Assembly (NCBI GenBank): GCA_052174015.1
Contig: JBQMXM010000016.1
Span: forward strand, 1 to 20,552
DNA from: JABCPO02 sp052174015
Lineage (GTDB): Bacteria > Bacillota > Clostridia > TANB77 > CAG-508
Direction of reading: 5' to 3'
Length of the DNA: 20,552 nucleotides
The notes beneath the pieces are model-generated. The model had not been told where the DNA came from and did not search any database. It saw only the letters and a list, made by a program, of their open reading frames with translations. Shown here one piece after another: positions 15,768 to 20,552 of this stretch. Position numbers and translations under genes: made by a program. Within the stretch, counting starts at the first letter, position 1; every line of letters starts with the position of its first letter.

Positions 15768-17222
15768 TTAATTTTTTTGTAGTTTAGTTCCTTCTTTTGA
15801 ATCTATAACTGTATATCCCATATTTTGTAATTTTGTTCTAATTTCATCTGATAATGCATAATCTTTATTTTTTCTTGCTCTGTCTCTCTCATTTACAAGT
15901 TTTTGTACATTTTCTTCTAATTCTACCAATTCTAATTCATTATTTTCATTTGATATAAGCTCATTATATATTTTTTCATTATCTAAATCTAAGCCTAATA
16001 CTTCATCAAACTTTTTAAGTACTATATAAATTTCTGTATTATCTTCTAATTTAGCTATTTTCCATAATTGAGAAAGTGCTATAGGCATATTTAAATCATT
16101 AAGTATTGCTTTTTCAAACTCTACTTGAACTTCTTGTATAATATCTAATGTTTCTTTACTTAGATTTTCTTTTCCATTTTTTGAATTTTTATGCTTAAAA
16201 TATAGTTTTCTTAATTTTTTTAATGCTTCTTGTGCAGTTTTTAATGAATTAAATGTAAAATTCACTTTTGTTTTGTAATGTGCATTTAATGTTAAATATT
16301 TGAAATCTAATCCACTATATCCCATTTTTTCTAAATCTGATATTGTATATGTGTTTCCTAGACTTTTACTCATTTTTCCACCATCTACTTGTAAGAATTC
16401 TGAGTGCATCCAAAAGTTTGCTGGATTTTTACCACAATACCCCTTGCTTTGAGCTATTTCATTTTCATGATGTATTTGAATATGATCTGCTCCACCTGTA
16501 TGAATATCAAATACTTCTCCTAAATACTTCTTACTCATTGCACTACATTCAATATGCCATCCTGGATATGATAACCCAAAAAATGAATCCCATTTCATAA
16601 TATGATTTTCAGGTGCTTTAATCCAAAGTGCAAAATCAGTTATATTTTTCTTCCTATTATCAAATTCTACCCTTGCACCTTTTTCTTGATTTTCTAGATT
16701 TTTACCTGATAAAATACCATAATCTTTTAATTTAGAAGTATCAAAATATATTGTATCAGAAGTTTCATATGCATATCCATTTTTAATTATTCCTTGTACA
16801 TATTCTTCCATTTCTTTAATATTTTCTGTTGCACGAACAATTTTTTCTGGAAAATCTATATTAACTTTCTTTAAATCAGTTATAAAGGCTTTTTCATAAA
16901 ATTTAGCTATTTCCCAAGGTGATTTTTGCTCTCTTCTTGCCGCTTTTATCATCTTATCTTCACCTTCATCTGCATCTGATACAAGATGTCCTACATCAGT
17001 TATATTCATTACATGATTTAATGTATATCCTGCATATTTTAAAACTCTTCTTAGATTATCAACAAAAAGGAAATAGCGAAAATTTCCAATATGTGCATAA
17101 TCATATACTGTAGGTCCACAACTATACATACTACATATACCTTTTTTTATAGTTTTAAACTCTTCTTTTTGTTTAGTTAATGTATTGTATATATATATTT
17201 GTTTTAGATCTTTTTCTCCCAT
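15768..17222 (-). CDS. cysS: Cysteinyl-tRNA synthetase
   Basis: 484 residues, full length. The class I synthetase charges tRNA-Cys with cysteine in two ATP-dependent steps. The HIGH signature is H-I-G-N (44-47) and the second is K-M-S-K-S (283-287). The active-site zinc ligands Cys35, Cys226 (in W-H-I-E-C-S), His251 and Glu255 (H-H-E-N-E) are all present with the spacing known from E. coli CysRS. The C-terminal part carries the expected anticodon-binding helices (R-D-R-A-R-K-N-K-D-Y-A-L-S-D-E-I-R). ATG 17222 has AAGGAG six bases upstream. The gene follows the PBP by only 90 bases of almost pure A/T leader; no T-box leader fits there. It is 26 bases ahead of the femX-like gene. Confidence 0.99.
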   Translation of the reverse strand: MGEKDLKQIYIYNTLTKQKEEFKTIKKGICSMYSCGPTVYDYAHIGNFRYFLFVDNLRRVLKYAGYTLNHVMNITDVGHLVSDADEGEDKMIKAARREQKSPWEIAKFYEKAFITDLKKVNIDFPEKIVRATENIKEMEEYVQGIIKNGYAYETSDTIYFDTSKLKDYGILSGKNLENQEKGARVEFDNRKKNITDFALWIKAPENHIMKWDSFFGLSYPGWHIECSAMSKKYLGEVFDIHTGGADHIQIHHENEIAQSKGYCGKNPANFWMHSEFLQVDGGKMSKSLGNTYTISDLEKMGYSGLDFKYLTLNAHYKTKVNFTFNSLKTAQEALKKLRKLYFKHKNSKNGKENLSKETLDIIQEVQVEFEKAILNDLNMPIALSQLWKIAKLEDNTEIYIVLKKFDEVLGLDLDNEKIYNELISNENNELELVELEENVQKLVNERDRARKNKDYALSDEIRTKLQNMGYTVIDSKEGTKLQKN

Positions 17223-17312
17223 ATTCTTCTCCTTACTATCCCTTTTTATTTTATTTAATTTAATTTTATTTTATTTTTAATTTTTATTTTATTATTTTAG
17301 TTTTATTTTCTT
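17223..17312 (-). other. A-rich spacer between the PBP gene and cysS
   Basis: Bases 17243-17299 are only A and T and, read as RNA on the minus strand, form an A-rich track of irregular AAAT / AATAAAA units leading to the cysS ribosome binding site. It holds no hairpin, promoter consensus or small gene that I can see. It is probably an unstructured leader that helps ribosome loading in a message continuing from the PBP gene. Confidence 0.45.
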
Positions 17313-20300
17313 TTATTCTAATGCAGCAAGTTTAGCTTCTGCAGAAGTAAGTTTAGATACATTAGTTACCTTTTGCTTTTGCTCAGATTTTAAAGCATTG
17401 TATTTACTCCTTGCTTTCTTAACTGCAGCATTTGCAACAGCCTTATTATCTTTCGTTATTTTTTCAGGTATATTTGCAATTAATGCAATTACAGCTTCTA
17501 CTTCTTTATCTGCTACATTTTCTTCTGCTGGTTTTTCTTCTTTATTAATTCTTTTTTGAATTACTGAAATAATTCCTTTTTCTTCTCCTGTTAATTCTCC
17601 TTTTTGAGCACTAGACAAAGAATTATATTTACTAAGTATTGCTTTTAATCTACTAAGCGATGTTGATTCTACATTTGAAATTGAACTAAGTTCTTCTTTT
17701 AATGCTTTTAGATTTTTTTCGCCTTCTAATTCTTTATCTGATTTACCTTCACAATTACATTTTTCTGTTGGCACCCTATATTTTGCATCTGTTGTACTAC
17801 TAGAATCTTGTTTAATAAATACTTTTTCTGTTTTGTCTTCTGCTCTACATTTATCAGACGCTAATTTTCCAGTTTTCTTACAAACTTCTGCTTGTATATG
17901 TGTTTCACATTTTGAATTTGGTTCTGTTCCTTTTACAAATACTTCCCTATATACTTGACTTCCTCTTTGGTCTTTAGAACATAATTCTGTTGGTAATTTA
18001 CCTGATACTCTACAAACATCTTTTTCAATTATATCATTAGGTCTTTCAAATTTTTCACCTTTTTCTTTTTTATGTATTTCTTTCATTACAGCTGACCATA
18101 TTTGACCTGCTGGATTTATTCCATAATAGTTTATATCTTCTTTTTCGTCATATCCAAACCATACACCCATTGTATATTTATTAGTAAATCCACATAGCCA
18201 TCTATCATTGTTATCATTTGATGTACCAGTTTTTGCTGCTGTATCAAATCCACGAACTCTGCAATATGTACATGTTCCTTCACGACCTACTACTGCTTCT
18301 CTTAATATATCTTTAAGTATATATGCATTACTTCTAGACATCATTTGTTTCTTTTTCTCTTTATTTTTAAATACTTCTTCTCCTTTAGCATTTAATACTT
18401 TATTAATAAATGTTGGTCTAATATATTGTCCATCATTTGCAATCATTGCATATGCTCCTGTCATATCTTTTACAGTTACACCTTCTGTTAATCCTCCAAG
18501 TGCAAGTGCTCCAATATTTTTATCTCCATCTACTAAAGGTAAATCCATATCTTTTAAGAATTTAAATGATGCATCTACTCCTATTTGTTGAATAGCTCTC
18601 AACATTGGTATATTTTCAGAAACTTCTATTGCTTTTCTAATATTCATCCATCCTCTATAATTACCATTATAGTTTCTGAAATTTCCTTTTCCTTCACCTA
18701 TTTTAAGTGGTGAATCATTAAATGATGTAGCTGCAGTTAATACTCCTTTTTCAAGTCCTGGTGCTACTACTCCAACTGGTTTCATAACTGAACCTGTTTG
18801 TCTCTTAGTTCTAGTAACTCTGTTCCAATCTCCTTGTTTTAATGTTGTTTGTTTTCCAAGTCCTCCAACTGCGGCAACTACTTCCCCTGTCTTATGATTC
18901 ATTACTACAGATGCTGCTTGTGTTGTTTTGCCTTTGTGTTTTGTTGAAGCAAATCTATATTTTCTAAGTTGCATTTCTTCTTCTAATGTTTTTTGAATTT
19001 TAGTATCTTGACTCACATAAATCTTATATCCACCATTGTATACTGCAAGGGATGCCACTTCTCTTTGTATATTTTTTTCGTCTTTAATTTTATCAATTAA
19101 TTCATTTATTGCTGCATCTACTAAATGTGAATATTCTTGTGTTGCATATGATGATGTACCTTCTTTAAATTTAATTCCTTCTTTAACCTCTTTTATTGCT
19201 GCATCATATTCTTTTTGGTCAATGTCTCCTAGTTCTTTCATTTTATTTAAAACTACAATTGTCCTATTATTAATTTCTTCTAATTTAGCTTCACGTCTTT
19301 TTTTGAATTCTTTATCACTTTCTCCATCTAATTTTTTAACAAATGGGTCATATGCAGCTGGTTTATGATTTATTCCAGCCATAAATGCTGATTCTACAAG
19401 TGATAAATCTTTTGGATTTTTACTAAAATAGTAATCTGAACCTAAAGCTATTCCATGTATATTTTTACCACCAACATAGATTATATTTAGATATAGTTCT
19501 AATATTTGTTGTTTAGACATTTTCTTCTCTATTTGATATGCTCTAGTTATTTCACGAACTTTTCTTTGCCAATCTTGTTCATCATCTCTAGTCAAGTTTT
19601 TAACTAATTGTTGTGTAATTGTAGAACCACCATAAGATGAATTTCCTTTAAATATATATTTAGCACTTGCTCCTAATGTTCTTTTTGGATCTACTCCACT
19701 ATGTTTATAGAATCTTTGATCTTCTATAGCTATATATGCTTTTGGAATATATTTAGACATTTCTGAAATATTAATAATTTTTCTTTTTTCATCTTTTGCA
19801 AGTGTTGCAATATGTTCTCCATTCCTATCATATATTTCTGAATTTTGATTAGTAAGTAACATTTCTGTTTCTGTTAATGCTAAATCTTGTTTAAATACAT
19901 TATATATTAAAGCTATTCCTATACCTATTAAAATTAAGAATAATAATAGCCCAGATATAAATAAATATTTGAATATTCTTTTCATTTTACCTTTAAATGA
20001 TAATTCTTTAAATGGTACTTTTTTTCCTTTTTTTCTTTTTCTACTCATATTATTTTCTTTAATTTGTTCTTCTTCTTTAAATTTAGAAAAGAACCCTTTC
20101 TTTTTACCAAAATTTTTATAAGATGTACTCTTATTGGGATTATTAGTATAAATTGTATTATTAACAATTTCTTCTCTAATTTTTCTTTCTTCTTCTCTTT
20201 TTTTAATTCTATCTTCTCTTAAATTTCTTCTTCTTTGTCTTTCTTCACGGGATATTCTTTGATGTGAATCTCCTTTTTTTATTGAAGAAGATTTCTTATT

Positions 20301-20345
20301 TTTTTCTTCTTCCAATTCTTTTCTTACATCATCTAAAAAACTCAA
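17313..20345 (-). CDS. Class A penicillin-binding protein (PBP1A-type) with Cys-rich and helical tail
   Basis: About 1010 residues. It polymerises lipid II with its GT51 domain and cross-links stems with its transpeptidase. Layout: a long basic/charged cytosolic start (1-124), one span (about 126-150), GT51 with catalytic Glu208 in I-E-D-Q-R-F-Y and the S-T-I-T-Q-Q-L motif (about 241-247), and a transpeptidase with S-V-M-K (Ser519/Lys522), S-E-N (576-578) and K-T-G-T (705-708). A tail of two Cys-rich units has Cys at 778, 789, 813, 822, 833, 863 and 865. The last 130 residues hold two helical repeats of the surface-protein type (K-Y-N-S-L-S-S-A-Q-K, K-Y-N-A-L-K-S-E-Q-K). The start is inferred to be TTG at 20343-20345: GGAG (20352-20355) lies 6 bases before it, whereas the TTG four codons upstream has no ribosome binding site. 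Confidence 0.96.
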   Translation of the reverse strand: MSFLDDVRKELEEEKNKKSSSIKKGDSHQRISREERQRRRNLREDRIKKREEERKIREEIVNNTIYTNNPNKSTSYKNFGKKKGFFSKFKEEEQIKENNMSRKRKKGKKVPFKELSFKGKMKRIFKYLFISGLLLFLILIGIGIALIYNVFKQDLALTETEMLLTNQNSEIYDRNGEHIATLAKDEKRKIINISEMSKYIPKAYIAIEDQRFYKHSGVDPKRTLGASAKYIFKGNSSYGGSTITQQLVKNLTRDDEQDWQRKVREITRAYQIEKKMSKQQILELYLNIIYVGGKNIHGIALGSDYYFSKNPKDLSLVESAFMAGINHKPAAYDPFVKKLDGESDKEFKKRREAKLEEINNRTIVVLNKMKELGDIDQKEYDAAIKEVKEGIKFKEGTSSYATQEYSHLVDAAINELIDKIKDEKNIQREVASLAVYNGGYKIYVSQDTKIQKTLEEEMQLRKYRFASTKHKGKTTQAASVVMNHKTGEVVAAVGGLGKQTTLKQGDWNRVTRTKRQTGSVMKPVGVVAPGLEKGVLTAATSFNDSPLKIGEGKGNFRNYNGNYRGWMNIRKAIEVSENIPMLRAIQQIGVDASFKFLKDMDLPLVDGDKNIGALALGGLTEGVTVKDMTGAYAMIANDGQYIRPTFINKVLNAKGEEVFKNKEKKKQMMSRSNAYILKDILREAVVGREGTCTYCRVRGFDTAAKTGTSNDNNDRWLCGFTNKYTMGVWFGYDEKEDINYYGINPAGQIWSAVMKEIHKKEKGEKFERPNDIIEKDVCRVSGKLPTELCSKDQRGSQVYREVFVKGTEPNSKCETHIQAEVCKKTGKLASDKCRAEDKTEKVFIKQDSSSTTDAKYRVPTEKCNCEGKSDKELEGEKNLKALKEELSSISNVESTSLSRLKAILSKYNSLSSAQKGELTGEEKGIISVIQKRINKEEKPAEENVADKEVEAVIALIANIPEKITKDNKAVANAAVKKARSKYNALKSEQKQKVTNVSKLTSAEAKLAALE

Positions 20346-20381
20346 TTTTTTCTCCAATCTATATATATTTCATATATCTAA

Positions 20382-20410
20382 ATTATATTATATTTTAGGA
20401 TAAAAATAAA
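20382..20410 (-). promoter_or_regulatory. Candidate promoter of the PBP gene
   Basis: Two overlapping TATAAT boxes lie at 20382-20387 and 20387-20392. The first is 17 bases from TTTATT (20405-20410), a poor -35. The location, between the terminator at 20446-20494 and the start codon, is right for the promoter of the envelope block. Confidence 0.4.
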
Positions 20411-20445
20411 GGTTTTTTTAACATTTTACATATTTATTATTAATA

Positions 20446-20494
20446 CAAAAAAATAAATTGAGTAAAACACATATTTACTCAATTTATTTTTATT
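20446..20494. terminator. Long perfect hairpin with T-runs on both sides (bidirectional terminator)
   Basis: Arms AAATAAATTGAGTAAA (20451-20466) and its exact complement (20474-20489) flank a 7-base loop. On the minus strand the hairpin is followed by a run of seven T, on the plus strand by TTTTTATTT-like sequence. It would end the unseen gene upstream on the minus strand and could also act on the plus strand. Confidence 0.8.
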
Positions 20495-20552
20495 TATTAT
20501 TTTTATTTTTGTTCAAATTTTAATATAATATTGGATTAAATATATTCCTTAT
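20495..20552. other. Window edge without a recognisable gene
   Basis: 58 bases of AT-rich sequence beyond the hairpin. A short open stretch on the minus strand could be the end of an upstream protein, but there are too few codons to decide. Confidence 0.3.

Noticed and set aside
17223..17312. Possible T-box riboswitch upstream of cysS
   Set aside because: The gap is only 90 bases, nearly pure A/T, without specifier stem, T-box sequence or terminator hairpin.
1..20552. Mollicute-like genome because of the extreme AT content
   Set aside because: Peptidoglycan synthesis genes (class A PBP, FemX) are present, TGG encodes Trp, and no in-frame TGA is needed.
1..20552. tRNA genes, CRISPR repeats, insertion sequences or integrase-linked att sites
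   Set aside because: I looked in the gaps between genes and found no T-loop-like GTTCGAATC motif, regular repeats, transposase frames or paired direct repeats.

Overview
The window is about 20.5 kb of very AT-rich DNA. Every gene I can support lies on the minus strand, so transcription runs from the high coordinates to the low ones. FemX-type peptidoglycan branching, a bifunctional class A penicillin-binding protein with a Cys-rich tail, strong AAAGGAG ribosome binding sites and lysine/asparagine/isoleucine-rich proteins point to a low-GC Gram-positive bacterium, most likely an (uncultured) member of the Clostridia. Tryptophan is read from TGG and the TGA codons I met lie outside the reading frames, so a Mollicute is unlikely. 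No tRNA, rRNA, CRISPR array, insertion sequence or origin was seen.

Region 1 (20552 down to about 4407) is a housekeeping and envelope block of closely spaced co-directional genes. In order of transcription it holds a class A PBP (peptidoglycan glycosyltransferase/transpeptidase, TTG start), cysS, a femX-like cross-bridge enzyme, a DUF1189-like membrane protein, ftsH with an unusual acidic N-terminal extension, a 78-aa single-span membrane protein, a degenerate family-2 glycosyltransferase, a TtcA-type tRNA thiolase, a second GT2-like protein overlapping ttcA by one base, and secA. A bidirectional-looking hairpin at 20446-20494 isolates the block from whatever lies upstream. No hairpin terminator is visible inside it.

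Region 2 (4323 down to 1332) looks like a compact phage-defence cluster placed after secA. First comes a two-gene unit: a 225-aa AbiTii-domain protein, and a 57-aa single-span membrane protein that overlaps it by 11 bases and is not obvious in an ordinary ORF scan. The C-terminus of the first and the N-terminus of the second carry the same asparagine-rich G-x-N-N-x-I-x-x-S-I-x-G motif. This unit ends at a hairpin terminator (3311-3340). It is followed by a Type II restriction-modification pair, a 5-methylcytosine methyltransferase then an HNH nuclease. The last 43 codons of a lost XRE/Cro-CI regulator are still readable across the methyltransferase start.

Region 3 (1235 down to 1) has a SIMPL-domain (DUF541) protein, a hairpin terminator (388-424), a near-consensus promoter (335-363), and a DUF898-like membrane protein cut by the window edge.

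The most interesting material is the AbiTii/57-aa pair, the XRE remnant upstream of the methyltransferase, the two GT2-like proteins that have lost the canonical DxD motif, and the modified FtsH. Function calls rest on motif recognition by eye. No database search was possible.
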